From positions 88,862,556 through 88,926,555 of the forward strand of contig OX393549.1 in NCBI GenBank assembly GCA_947650365.1: a DNA stretch of 64,000 nt, read 5' to 3'. The notes below the pieces were generated by a model, which was not told where the DNA came from, did not search any database, and worked only from the letters and a program-made list of their open reading frames with translations. This DNA is from Chamaelirium japonicum (lineage: Eukaryota > Streptophyta > Magnoliopsida > Liliales > Melanthiaceae). Below, in pieces: positions 36,375 through 47,690 of this stretch. A program made the translations under genes and the position numbers. The stretch's first letter is position 1. Every line of letters begins with the position of its first letter.

Positions 36375-36840
36375 AATTTCCAAAGCCTCCGAAGAGTCAG
36401 TACGTATGTATCCGCCAAGTCCTCCGAAGAGAAAGTGCGTAGCCGCCAAAGCCTCCGAAGAGTCAGTGCGTATGTATCCACCAAATCCTCCGAAGAGAAA
36501 GTGCATAGCCGCCAAAGCCTCCGAAGAGTCAGTGCGTATGTATCCACCAAATCCTCCGAAGAGAAAGTGCGTAGCCGCCAAAGCCTCCGAAGAGTCAGTG
36601 CGTATGTATCCGCCAAATTCTCCGAAGAGAAAGTGCGTAGCCGCCAAAGCCTCCGAAGAGTCAGTGCGTATGTATCCGCCAAATCCTCCGAAGAGAAAGT
36701 GCGTAGCCGCCAAAGCCTCCGAAGAGTCAGTGCGTATGTATCCGCCAAAACCTCCGAAGAGAAAGTGCGTAGCCGCCAAAGCCTCCGAAGAGTCAGTGCG
36801 TATGTATCCGCCAAATCCTCCGAAGAGAAAGTGCGTAGCC
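36375..36840 (+). repeat. 66-bp minisatellite, seven units
   Basis: GCCTCCGAAGAGTCAG recurs at exact 66-bp steps from 36385 to 36781. Each unit is a dimer of two similar halves (about 35 and 31 bp), both built on CGCCAAA...CCTCCGAAGAG...AGTGCGTA. Because 66 is a multiple of three and the unit has no stop in several frames, open frames of 162-196 residues appear on both strands. I regard these as by-products, although a 22-residue repeat peptide cannot be excluded. Confidence 0.95.
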
Positions 36841-37124
36841 TCACTATGTCCTCTACCAGACAGTCACAACCCACCGCCAAAGTTCACAAGGAACAATGCG
36901 TATCTTACTACGAGAGTCTCTATCGAGACATAGCATAATCCGCTAACCGTAAGAATTCTAGCCACCACATTCCACCTCCTGGTGCACTCTTTGAAACCAT
37001 TATTCTCAAGGGTCTGCATCATTACTAGGGGGATCCATTCTAAAAAAAGCATTTATACCATAGATATCAAACAAGAAAGACTCATGTGGATCGAAGAAAT
37101 TTTAGCAAGAAGAAAGTAATGGAT

Positions 37125-37290
37125 AATCCTTAAACACCGTCTAGGTTTTTAGTACTAAAGGTCAATGAAAATCAAGGACTCCTAAACACCGGCTAAGTCT
37201 CTAGTACTAATGGTCAATGAAAATCAAGAAATCCTAAACACCGACTAAGTCACTAATACTAAAGGTCGATGAAAATCAAGGAATTCTAAT
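37125..37290 (+). repeat. ~51-bp tandem repeat, three units
   Basis: TAAACACCG recurs at 37131, 37183 and 37234, followed each time by AGTACTAAAGGTCAATGAAA-like sequence. Confidence 0.85.
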
Positions 37291-37747
37291 CTCCCCCCTA
37301 CAGTGATATAAGAAAAAGTAACTCTCTCACTAAGATTTCTCAAAGGTCACCCACCTATATGAAAATCATTAGGTTCAACAATCATTGTCATTACTATCTG
37401 TTCAGTACAACCGTCAAAGTCCCAGTTATGGACAATGCAACCCTAACCTGCCAAGATCCCAAGCAGGAACAGTACCCCACTAAATTCTCTGAAGAGAATG
37501 TGTGTATCCCTTTGCCCACTTGACATGTCAAGTATCATCTGGATCTCATCCCATAATTTGCTCTTAAAATAACTCCTCAAAATTACCCCGTTATGATGTA
37601 TGACGCACACAACCACGTAAAGGCCTAACACCTACCAAATATCTAATTTTGTTATTCATAAAATTCTTTTGCTATAGCCAGATAAAACTCAATTCAACAA
37701 TATTATTATTAAAATACAAAAGGAAGCCTACATGATTGATTATCACA

Positions 37748-38713
37748 TTAAGTTCGTAAAGGACACTCTCTTTTCTTGTGACCACTCTGGCCACAGATGT
37801 AGCATACCCCCTTCAACGGGCATTCCTTTCGAACATGACCTTCTCGTCTGCAGTTATGACATACTAACTGCTCCTGACCTTTTCCTCCGCCAATATCAAC
37901 TTGAGGTTTGGTTGAAGTCTTTTGTCGCTTATTGCAGTGCTCTTCCTGATGCCCTTCTAGGAATCTCCTAGATTCCTCTACTTCGCACTCTACAGCCATT
38001 GCTCGATTAACCACCTCTTCATAAGACTGACCTAAGAATGCAGAAAGTTTTCCTCTGATCTCCGGCTTTAGGCCATACTCAAAATGTCTGGCCCTTCGGG
38101 CGTCAGTCGCTACTTGGTGCAGGGCATATCTGGAAAGTTCCGAAAACTTGGCCTCATACTGTGCCACAGTGCGAGACCCCTGGTCAAGGGCCAGAAACTC
38201 CATCTCCATCCGGTTCTGTACGGTCACAGGGAAGAACTTCCTTCGAAATAATTCCTCGAACTCCGGCCAGGTGATAGCTCCTCGATCAGCTACCCTCGAA
38301 CTCAAGACCGACTGCCACCAAAAGTCGGCCTCTGCCTCGAACTGGTATGAGGCAAGAGTAACTCGTCGTTCTCCAGTGACCTCCAAAACATCTAGGACCT
38401 TTTTCATCTGCTGAAACCACCTATCTGCCTCCAAGGGGTCTGGCTCACCCTTGAAGGTTGGAGGTCCCATTGCCTTAAAGTTCTTTAACAACTTCCCTTG
38501 TCGCTCGCCCTCCACCTGCTGGCGAGCTTGTGCCTGGGCAAGGGCAGCCTGAGCTAGGCTAGTCTGCTGCTGGGCTACTATTTGCTGTTGCGCAACAGTA
38601 GCCTGTTGCTGCTGAACCATGGTGGTCATCCCTTGGAGCATCTCTATTATCCTCGTAGTGTCGTCAGACCCGGAGGACGACTCTACTCCGTTACCGCTTC
38701 TAGTACCCGCCAT
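37748..38713 (-). CDS. gag: Ty3/gypsy Gag polyprotein, intact, ending without pol
   Basis: 321 residues in one open frame. Residues ~30-70 are Gln/Ala-rich. Residues ~88-195 are a retrotransposon gag capsid domain (FKGEPDPLEADRWFQQM, WPEFEELFRRKFFP, MEFLALDQGSRTVAQYEAKF). Two CCHC zinc knuckles close the protein: CHNCRREGHVRKEC and CYICGQSGHKKREC. It would package the element RNA in cytoplasmic particles. The frame starts 87 nt after the primer site and stops at KRECPLRT. No protease or RT follows. The intact frame and near-identical LTRs suggest recent activity. Confidence 0.88.
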   Translation of the reverse strand: MAGTRSGNGVESSSGSDDTTRIIEMLQGMTTMVQQQQATVAQQQIVAQQQTSLAQAALAQAQARQQVEGERQGKLLKNFKAMGPPTFKGEPDPLEADRWFQQMKKVLDVLEVTGERRVTLASYQFEAEADFWWQSVLSSRVADRGAITWPEFEELFRRKFFPVTVQNRMEMEFLALDQGSRTVAQYEAKFSELSRYALHQVATDARRARHFEYGLKPEIRGKLSAFLGQSYEEVVNRAMAVECEVEESRRFLEGHQEEHCNKRQKTSTKPQVDIGGGKGQEQLVCHNCRREGHVRKECPLKGVCYICGQSGHKKRECPLRT

Positions 38714-38800
38714 CTGTAAAGTAACTATCTACGTTAGAATACTACACCAAGACCTAAACTCTAACTCCTACACTCCTAACCCCTAGAATCATATCCCTAA

Positions 38801-38812
38801 GCTCTGATACCA
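38801..38812 (-). other. Primer binding site (tRNA-iMet) of the gypsy element
   Basis: On the minus strand TGGTATCAGAGC, two bases after the LTR terminus GGGGCGTGACA. Confidence 0.9.
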
Positions 38813-38814
38813 GC

Positions 38815-41347
38815 TGTCACGCCCCATAAATCTGAAGACCGATTCCTGGGGTGTGAGGTGAGAAAGGAAGAGGGTTCTGGGTATGGTTACCTAACTATGC
38901 CAATTTAGGATTCTCACTGGGCTCTTTCTACGCTCACACACAAGCAAATGAAAGAAGGGGGAGGAACAAAAGATCAGGCTCGACCTTTAAAAGGATATCC
39001 TTTCAGTACATGCGACCCAACGGTGCCACAACATACTGACAGAATATTCTCTAAAGGAGCACGAGGCTCAAGCCTCCGACGGCGAGCCGAGTATCTCACC
39101 CGCTCCCGAGCACTCAGTGCATCTGTCTGAAGGTCCTATCTACTGGGCTTGTCGAATTAGGTCAATTATTCGTCTTATATTTTTGTGGTGATCTAAACTA
39201 GGCTTGGGGCCTTGAGGAGAGGCTTACCCAAAAATTCAGCTGGCACATTACTACTATCAAACTCAGAGCACTTAACTAAAGAACTTATAAACTCTTATTC
39301 CAATTCATGTCGATTACATCGAATGAAAAGTACTACTACAAAAATTGACATACTAAAAAGGAAGACAAGCTAGGACTCCAACTCTGTCTCTGAACTACCA
39401 CCGCTACTCCGGTCCTGAGCCTCTAACCTGCATAAGAGTCTACTCGTGGGAAAGAGTAGCCCCCAATGGAAAATTGGGAGATTAGCCAATTTAATGGCTA
39501 GCGACATCCTAATAGTCTTTAATAATATGAGACAACATATTGAATTAAATTACATTAACAGTTTAAGTGTTTATGAAGTTTACAGAAGATTAACCTAAGC
39601 CTACCAGTAGTCTATGTTCACATGCAATTCCTACTGTCAGTAGGTTATCTACCATACAGTCCGTTAGATATTCTACAGTGCTTAATTATAAATTACAATA
39701 TAAATCATATATCATAAAGCGAACCCCGGGTATTCTGTTCATCCATTATAATAGTAAAATAGCTTTGATGTTTTATCCCGGGATTCGCACCGCACTCACA
39801 ACCCATACATCACAGTTACTCTCGCCCGTATTCCTGTGTGCCCGGGTCTCTATACTCCCCAAAGGAGGGTGGGACCCGATAATTATTATTTAATTATTAA
39901 TTTGCAAGACTTAAGGGAATTCCTACTTACGGTGTCCAAGCAATCAGCAGAAAGATTATCATTTAATTATTAATGTTTTTAAGCATGCGTCGCCGGATTC
40001 GCGACTCCGCATGCAAGGCGGGGTCCACTGGACCACATGCGGCGATGTCCGGCGGGACCCGCATGCAGTGTTATGGTTACCTACCTTTAGTCATTCTCAT
40101 TTCCCACTATTAAAGACCATGCAAAGAAAGTAGATGTCACCTGGCTGTAGATCACGCACAAACTCCCGTCGACTGCCTTCCGCTCCGCCTGCGGCTGGAT
40201 CGTCCAGGTACAACTAGTAATTTCAAACACACGAGCATATATTAAAATCTAAGTCGGTGGGTCCCTACAAGGGTGAGAAAGCCAAGTCGGGGCTCGGTTC
40301 GTCTTTTGGCCGAGACGTCTTCGGGCTAGGGTTTTGGGTTTAGAAAAATATTTTACCGACGGACTCATGGGCCTTACCGAGTCTAAACTCGGATCGGGGG
40401 TAAACAACCAGTCTCGATGGGTCGAATCTGGGATTGACCGGATGGGTACGAAGGTTGTTCGGGTGCGACCTGGTTTGGCTTGGCGAATCCGCCATCGGGC
40501 CAACTACTAATACCACAAAAAAAAAAAAAATAAGAGAGTACAACAATACTACCCAAAGTTTTCGGCTTCGGGCACTCGACCAATGTCGGCAGGTCAAGGG
40601 TTATACTAAGCCAAAGGTCGGCTGGGTAGGTTCGGACAGTGGGCACAAATCATTTAATTGCCATAGCAAAGGGAGGGACGGTGTCGATGGTGGCTGGTCG
40701 GGGGCTACAACCTGTCAGGCTGCCGATAGGAAACCGTCGGCAACCACGACGGCAAGTGAAAGGGGGTAGAACCTGGGTATTGGGTGGTCCGTGGGGCCTG
40801 GCCTGGCTGCGTCGGGCCTCGCCAGCTGCACGGCTGCCGGCTACAAATCCAACGGCTATGGCCGTGTCGAAGGGGAACAACGACCAAAATTTGTCGGGGT
40901 TGATCTCAACAGAACAACAGAAAAAAAAAGAAAAGAAAAATAGGGGAAGATGGGAGTGCTGACCTGAATCGATGGGGAGTCGTTGGCTCCGGCTGCGACT
41001 CCTCCGGCCGGTTGCTCTCCGGCGCCGTGCGAGTAGAGCCCCACCGCAGGAGAGAGAAAACGAGAGAAATAGGGGAGATGACGAGGGAGGTTGGAAAGGG
41101 ATGATGGGGGATCGGCTGGGCTTGGGGGCTTTATTTATAGGGGAGAGGGGGCCCGACGGGATAGGGATGAGAGAGGGGATTGGGATGAGAGGAGATCGGG
41201 ATGAGATCGGATCGATCCGTCAGGGGAAAATCGCCGGGATTTTCGAAAGGGGATTCGGGCTGATGGGGAGTGGATCGGGTGACAGGGGCTGCGGGATAGA
41301 GATGAGAGGGGGAATCGGAATCTCAGGGGGGATCGGGGTTGTTGGTT

Positions 41348-41407
<60 letters not shown>

Positions 41408-42291
41408 GATCGGGTTAGAGATATACAGGGGATCGGGCTTTTTTTTTTTTTTTTTTGGGGAAATCTCATCAGCTCTCGAGCGCTTTAAGGAAAGGGGATG
41501 TGTTTACATGTGTTGGGGTTTGGTTGAAAAGAGTTAGTTAAATGGGGATGGTTGAGACTTGAGAGGGGTTGAATTGGTTGACCGGATTTGTTTTGTATGA
41601 GCAGGTTTCAGTTGATACGGACTTGCTGAAGTGGATAGTTTAAAGGTGATAGAGTGGAAGAGTTTTTATGTGGTGGTTCGGATTAAAATCTGATGGTCGA
41701 GATTAAAGCTGGGGGATTACTTGAATTATGATGGAATAGCAAGAGAAATAATTAAGAGGTGATCAGATGCTTGGATGGTGATCCAATGCCCAAGAACAAG
41801 ATGAAGACATGGGTGGAGCTAGGGCTTAGAGCCTCATAAATCGATAAGACCCAATCGAGTTGGATCAATGCTTGGGCAACGTATCGGCTTTTGATCTAAA
41901 ATTTGGTTCGGTCTCGCGACCTGCATCGTTCAGCGACGGTCGCTACAAGGGAAAACATGGGTTGACAATGCACATACTAGTAATAAAATAAGATATTCAT
42001 GCGGTTGAATATGCTCAACACCTATGCACATGAGCGCACGCGCACACGCACACAAATGTCTACTCAATCGCTCTGCCATCACCTCATCACCAGTGACCTA
42101 GACCCAGACTCATGGTCCGGTGCAACTCCCACCAACAATATGCATCAAATTTTTTTTTTTTTTATTATTTTTTTTTTTTCAACATTGGTAACAAGGATTC
42201 AATTCAATTATTTCAGTGATAATATTATAATAGAAAAAAAAATATTGGGTTGCCCTTTGTAAAATTACCCTCATTGATACCGGATATTACA
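38815..42291 (-). repeat. 5' LTR of the gypsy element, full length
   Basis: 3,477 bp, TGTCACGCCCC...GGATATTACA on the + strand. The GGGGCGTGACA terminus and the great length are usual for Del/Tekay-type gypsy LTRs. It carries the promoter and polyadenylation region of the element, but I cannot place a TATA box with confidence. Confidence 0.92.
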
Positions 42292-43049
42292 TAGGGGGAA
42301 GAGAGAGAGATCGAGAGAGAACGAGAGAGAGAGAACCGAGGAGAGGGAGAGAGAGAAACCAAGAGAGAGATCGACAAGAGAGAGATACAGAAAGAGAGAG
42401 AGATATAGAGAGAAATCGATATGGGGAAGAGAGAGATACAGAGAGAGAGAGAAAGAGATCGTGGAGAGATAGAGAGATACTAAGAGAAAGAGAAAGAGAT
42501 CATGGAGAGGGAGAGACGGGGGGAGGGAGAGAGACCGAGAGAGAACGGGAGAAGGAGAGAAAACCGGGGAGAGAGATAAAGAAAGAGAGAGAGATAGACC
42601 GAGAGAGAACAGAGAGAGGGAGAGAGAGAACCAGGGAAAGAGAAGAAAGAGAGAGATCCGGGAAGAGAGAGATACGGATAGAGAGAGAGAGAGATACGAG
42701 GAAAGAGAGAGAGATCTGGGAAGAAAGAGAGAGCCAGGGGGAGAGAGAGAGAACGGAGAGAGTAAGAGAGGGAGAGAGAGAGAACCAAGGGGAGAGAGGA
42801 GAGATCTAGAGAGAGAACCAAGAAGAGAGAAAGATACAGAGAGAGAGACCAAGAGAGAAATAAAGGGAGAGAGAGAGAGATCCGGGAAGAGAGAAAAATC
42901 GGGAGAAGAAGAGAGGGAATGACTAGAGAGAGAGAGAATCAGGGAGATAGAGAAAGATATGGAGAGAGAGAGAGAGAGAGAACCGAGGAGATAGAGGAGA
43001 GAGAGAACCAGGAAGAAAGAAAGATACGGAGAGAGAGAGAGAGAATCGG

Positions 43050-43096
<47 letters not shown>

Positions 43097-43196
43097 AGGA
43101 GAGAGAGAGATCTGGGGAGAGAGAGAGAGCCGGGGAGAGAGAGAATGAGAAAGAACGGAGAGAGCGAGAGAGAGGAGAGAGAGAGAGAGAGTCGGG

Positions 43197-43265
<69 letters not shown>

Positions 43266-43396
43266 GAGGAGAGAGAGAGAGATTCGGGAAGAGAAAAAAA
43301 TCAGGTTAAGAAGAGAGGGAACGACTGTGATCGCGCGAGAGTTTTATCTAGTCAGTATTTGGTTCCTTTTTATCTAGTTAGCACAAAACCACCGTC

Positions 43397-43400
<4 letters not shown>
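42292..43400 (-). mobile_element. GA-rich 5' part of the interrupted Helitron
   Basis: About 1 kb of irregular GA-rich units with a nested (AT)n (43051-43093) and a pure (GA)n (43200-43260). It ends in a segment (43338-43395) with TCTAGTCAG...TTAGCACAAAACC that matches the 5' ends of the Helitrons at 13960 and 14532. The canonical TC start is lost in the adjoining (AT)n. Ser/Leu and Arg/Glu frames here are artefacts. Confidence 0.6.

Positions 43401-43442
<42 letters not shown>
43401..43442 (+). repeat. (AT)n microsatellite
   Basis: 42 bp of AT at the apparent Helitron 5' boundary. Confidence 0.95.
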
Positions 43443-43444
<2 letters not shown>

Positions 43445-43524
43445 TTATTCTACTAATTAGATTGCAGTCAAGCAATGATCTTAAGAAACTCCCAAGATAT
43501 TTTTTTGATATATTGTTGTTATAG

Positions 43525-43745
43525 TTGGGGATTTAGTCCCACATTGGCTAAGGGCTGGGGATGTCGCATTAAATACCCGCCTTGAACCTCCCCTCACAAG
43601 CCAACCGGGTATCCAAGGATCGAGAGATTGTTGGGAATTTAGTCCCACATCGGATAAGGGGTTGGGTGATTTGAATTTAAATACCCATCTTGGACCTCAG
43701 CTCCACAAGTCGGTTTTGTGGGGAGGCGGGTATCCAAGGGTCGAG
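43525..43745. repeat. ~106-bp tandem duplication with TTTAGTCCCACAT core
   Basis: TTTAGTCCCACAT recurs at 43532 and 43638, each followed by AATACCC...CTTGGACCTC-like and GGGTATCCAAG sequence. TGTTGGGAATTTAGTCCCAC resembles the start of plant TRIM LTRs, so this may be a TRIM relic. No primer site could be confirmed. Confidence 0.55.
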
Positions 43746-44159
43746 TGGACAACAGTTATCCTGTTGAATAAAAAAAGAGGAGTGGTAAAGTAGAAGCCCA
43801 TTGGCAAACATGTCAAGTAAACTCCAACTTTAAAAATGGGTCAGATTCGAACTAGACCTATACAAGTCGGGGCTCCCCCGCAAATTCTTCAACAAGCGGG
43901 ATGGGCTCAATCGGACCTGGACCGAGCTCAGACTTATTGCGAGTTTTGAGAATATAGTGTGCTTTATAAAATGTTTGAAGGGCTAGACAAAAGATCTAAC
44001 CTCAACAGCCGTCTTCGATGGGTACAGGGTGAGAGATGGATTGGGATATCAAACTTGCGTGGGAGAAAACCTTTCTTGTATCCTTTTCGTTTGTTGAAGA
44101 ACTACACTCAGTGTTTCAGGATGGGGTGATCGCTCTGGGTTCGGTAAGCATCAAATTCA

Positions 44160-44460
44160 ACGCTTGGTCGATGAGACATGGCTCTCTGGGAAAGTGAAAC
44201 CTTCCATGGTTAAGATCAGGATAGAAGGGATGTCGTTCCAGCTCCATCGCTAATGTCGTGGGTGAATATGGAGAGATTGAGAGTATCTATAATAATTTCT
44301 GGAACAGAGATGATGTACGTTTTCTGTTTGTGAAGGTCAAAACGTATTTTCCTGATGGCATTCCAGAGAGTAAGAAGGTGGCCCTTGCTGGAGAGAGCTT
44401 CATGCTGAAATTCACAAAATTCGTAATTCATCATGAGCCGGTTTCCCTGACAAGGTGAAG
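44160..44460 (+). pseudogene. LINE ORF1 fragment (DUF4283-like)
   Basis: The frame at 44258-44458 reads GEYGEIESIYNNFWNRDDVR, then FLFVKVKTYFPDGIPESKKV. This is the pattern of the DUF4283 domain at the start of plant LINE ORF1 proteins, which bind RNA. The rest of ORF1 to about 46.5 kb is broken; no zinc knuckle was seen. Confidence 0.6.
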
Positions 44461-46500
44461 ATAGGATGGTCCCCATGGTCAGCAGTTAGCTCAGCGATGG
44501 CGGCAAAACCTCAATAACTGTGGAGGGTGGTTGTGTAGCCTTCAGGCTCAGCTCAGTCGTCGATTTTGAATCAATTACCATCTGACCAATAAGACATACG
44601 ATATGCTAAGGATTATCCTCTTGTTGTGAGGGTTATTACGTCTCCGATTAATCCGGGAGATATGCCTAGCTATAAGTCTCATTATATCTCTTTATTTGAG
44701 AAAGAAATCTCCCGTAACCATTCTAATGGTGCTATGGGCGAACGATTTCCCATTAATGTTTCTCCAAATGTGGCCTTAAATGCGAAAACTTTGAATTCAA
44801 ATTTGAATTTCTCACCGAGTATCTCTCATCAGACCCCTATTCATCTGGATTAACTACACCAATACTGTTGAAAAATGTCAGGCAACGACCGTCGTTTTTT
44901 AGTCTGTTGTTTTTTCCATGACCGTCATTTTTTACCACTAGAAAATGTATATTAACCGTCACTTATTAAAAGACGAACTTTGCCCGTGGTTTATTTTTGT
45001 AGTTTATTCCTCAAATTGGTGTGGTGGCCTAAGGTGATGGGCTGAATTCAGATAGGGATACAGTTTCGCAACAATCTGCTGAATCATTTAAGATGGGTGA
45101 TCTCGGAGAACCTCATGTTGAGGAGACTAATCAGGATGGGAACACACTGGCAGGAGGAACCCAACTGGTGAGGCGGAGTTTTCGTAAGTTTATGAAATCT
45201 TATTTTAATAGTGATCTTGTGTCTCCGCAGCACCTCGCACCTCAGGAAGGGAATGCACATGATCGAGGACGGACTAGGTGAAGAGCTCCCCTTGCCGCTT
45301 AATTTTTTTGATGGGTCGACGATCAGGAGAATCGTGTGGGAGTGTGGATTCTCGGATAGCAAAGAAGGCCTACAGCTTTTTGTTTCTTCATTCAGGAGCC
45401 TGGAGCAGGCCAGGCGAAAAAAACCTTGTTGATGCATTGTATAGCAGTTCTTGTTTTATGGTGGGATGTGGTGGATCTAATGTGGAGAATGAAGTATTTT
45501 GTAGTGTTGGTTATTCTCTCATTTGCGGCTTGGGTTATTGGTGTTGGTCTCGAGGATAGGTTTTTTTATCCATGAAGCCCTTAACTTGGAAAGCTAGTGG
45601 CCTTGGAGCAATAGAGAAGTGAAAGACTGTGGCTCAACTTGCTGCCATGCAGCACTGATGCATCTCTGTGTTGTTGATATTTCCACCACAGCTCTAACCA
45701 GGGGCTCTGAGCTCCGGCGCTCTTTCTCTCCCTTGCGTTAGGGTTTCCTGATTCGGACGTTTTGCTCGGCCTCCTCGGTCACCGACGATAGATCCGGGGA
45801 GGCCGGGACATGGGGTTCTATTCCTTGGGGGCACGAGCAGGCCCTGTCTTGCGCGCCCCTGTGTATAGGGCCTTCTCCAGCCGGCCGATTTTTGTTTTCA
45901 TTGCTCAGGACGAGTGGTTTCTTCCTCCTTACTTGGCTGCTCTTCTTCTCTTGGCGTCAAGGTCCAATCTCCCTCTGGGGGCTGCGGGATGGTCGGATCT
46001 GACCACGATGTTGAGTTTCCGTCGGTGGGTTTTCAGAACGCCTCCTCGGCACGGCGGGCGGACTCCGGACGGTTTGGAGAAGGCAGCGATCGGCTTCGGA
46101 GCGTGGAGGTGACTTCTCTTATCTTTCTTCCGGGCTGCTGGGGCTCAGATCTTCAATCTCAGATCTGCTTTTTGATTGTGTTTTGTGATGCTCTCGGTGT
46201 TTCTGTCTTCCCATTTTGGGTTTTTTTTTTTTTTTTTTGTTTTGTGTGGCTGAGGCCGCCTTTCCTCCGTCGATGGGCCGTGGTGTTTGTGGCGATGGTG
46301 GTGGCGCCCTCCCCTTTGTGCCACCGTCTAGTGGTGGCCTTTGTAGGTGTGCCAATTGCGGCACTTTTATATGTATCCCGTTGGGTGGCGGTCGTCTTTC
46401 TCCACCTACTGGCGGTTTCCTTTGCAGCGCCGCGGCATGTGGCGCCTCCTGGAGGTCCGTTTGTGACCTCCCCTCTAGAATGTACCAAAAAAAAAAAACT
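44461..46500 (+). other. Broken ORF1/inter-ORF region of the LINE
   Basis: No continuous frame of clear identity. 44870-45010 has GACCGTC/AACCGTC phrases and a CACTAGAAAA that may be a small unrelated insertion. 45740-46490 is GC-richer with competing open frames (45914-46549 is the longest), but none has recognisable domains before the endonuclease start. An A11 run lies at 46488-46498. Confidence 0.4.
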
Positions 46501-46508
46501 TGCTACCA

Positions 46509-47033
46509 TGCATAAGATTGACGTCGTTCTTCTTCAAGAGACTAAGTGAACTAACTCGACCCAATCTTTTTTGAATGATATGAGAGTAGGGGATTAAATG
46601 AATGGGCATGCAAAAACGTTGAGGGCTCCTCGTCGGGTGGAATGGCAGCATTTTGCTTGCGTAAGGAAAGAGTGCAACAATTTCTCTCTTTCAGTTATTC
46701 TATCTCGGAGAAGCGGTAGTTTCTCCTTTCTAGTTGCATCAGTCTATGGTCCCAATGATAATGTGATCGATGCGAGTGGCGATGTGGGTTGAACTCAGGG
46801 ATCTACGCACTATTACGTCAGTTTCTTGGATTGTGGGTGGCGACTTTAACATCACTAGATCTTTAACGGAGAGGTCGGGGATGAGTGGCACTAGTCCTAT
46901 GAATCCTTTTGTCACCTTGATCATCAATCATGGTATGATTGATATTCCACTTGGAGGGAGACAATTCACATGGGGTAATAGTCGGAGTGCGGCACGGCTT
47001 GACAGATTCTTATTTTCGAGTGACTGGGACTAG
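46509..47033 (+). pseudogene. LINE ORF2 endonuclease domain (degenerate)
   Basis: Begins with HKIDVVLLQETK, the first motif of the AP-like endonuclease. It continues with FSFLVASVYGPND and, in another frame, SWIVGGDFNITRSLTERSG and GGRQFTWGNSRSAARLDRFL. The domain nicks target DNA to prime reverse transcription. At least two frameshifts separate the motifs. Confidence 0.85.
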
Positions 47034-47690
47034 ACCTTCCCACTTATAACACAGTCACCTCTTCCCTCTTTCCTTTCAGACCACTCTATTACTTTTAGCC
47101 TTGGGTTGGACAAAAATCTAAAAGTGATTTTTAGGTTCGAGAAGATGTGGACCAAGGATGTTAATTTTAATTCTCTCATCGGAGGTTGGTGGGTTGAGGC
47201 TCCATCTAACTAAAATTCCGCTCTATCTCTTAATTCGAAGTTCAGACATCTTAGGCGGTGTATCAAAAATTGGTCTACCTCATATTTAGGGAATATTATC
47301 TTGTCGAAGAGCTCCACTCTTTATTCTATTAATGCGCTTGAGGTAAAGTCGGAATCTTGTGTGGTTTCCACTTCAGAGGCTCAAGATCTTGAAGCATTAA
47401 AAGGAGAACTTCATGATATTCTTGTCAAAGAAGATATTATGTGTTAAGCAACGGTCTTGAGAGAAGTGGATCAAATTAGGTGACGCTAATACTGCTTATT
47501 TTCATTCAGTTGCAAATGGTAGAAGGTGAAAGAATGTAATTTATAACCTCTCGATTAGTGGTAATGTGTACTCCACTCAGAGTGATATCTCGAACAAAGC
47601 TAATACCTTCAAAGATCACTTTTCTAAAGCCAAAGCAGATAAACTGAACTTGGACTGGGAGAATCTGCAATTCTGGTTTCAGAGCCTTCT
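47034..47690 (+). pseudogene. LINE ORF2 linker between endonuclease and RT
   Basis: Still protein-like in pieces, for example KWIKLGDANTAYFHSVANGR in the region 47465-47520, which is the usual LINE WLKLGDRNTKFFH motif. Interrupted by stops. Confidence 0.7.

Larger units (their letters stand above)
34856..37747 (-). other. Noncoding interior of the gypsy element where pol would be
   Basis: 2.9 kb with no RT (YVDD-like), protease or integrase motif in any frame. It is AT-rich and holds two tandem arrays (36375-36840 and 37125-37290). In an autonomous relative this space would hold a pol of 3 kb or more, so this sequence has replaced it rather than being a decayed pol. Confidence 0.75.
32667..42291 (-). 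mobile_element. Young non-autonomous Ty3/gypsy element encoding only gag (minus strand)
   Basis: The right LTR is 38815-42291 (3,477 bp). The left LTR, 32667-34842, matches 40118-42291 nearly perfectly but lacks the first 1,303 bp (the part equivalent to 38815-40117). A tRNA-iMet primer site (38801-38812), a polypurine tract (34843-34855) and an intact gag (37748-38713) are present. The remaining 2.9 kb of the interior has no protease, RT, RNase H or integrase. By eye only about three substitutions separate the LTR copies outside homopolymers, one indel and microsatellites. It fits the gag-only class called TR-GAG and would need pol supplied in trans. Confidence 0.9.

Noticed and set aside
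36291..36938. Overlapping open frames of 162-196 residues on both strands
   Set aside because: They arise because the 66-bp minisatellite unit is a multiple of three without stops. No known domain and the same block is open in several frames at once.
44865..45010. CACTA transposon terminus (CACTAGAAAA with AACCGTC/GACCGTC phrases)
   Set aside because: Only one candidate end, no matching inverted terminus or 3-bp duplication found.
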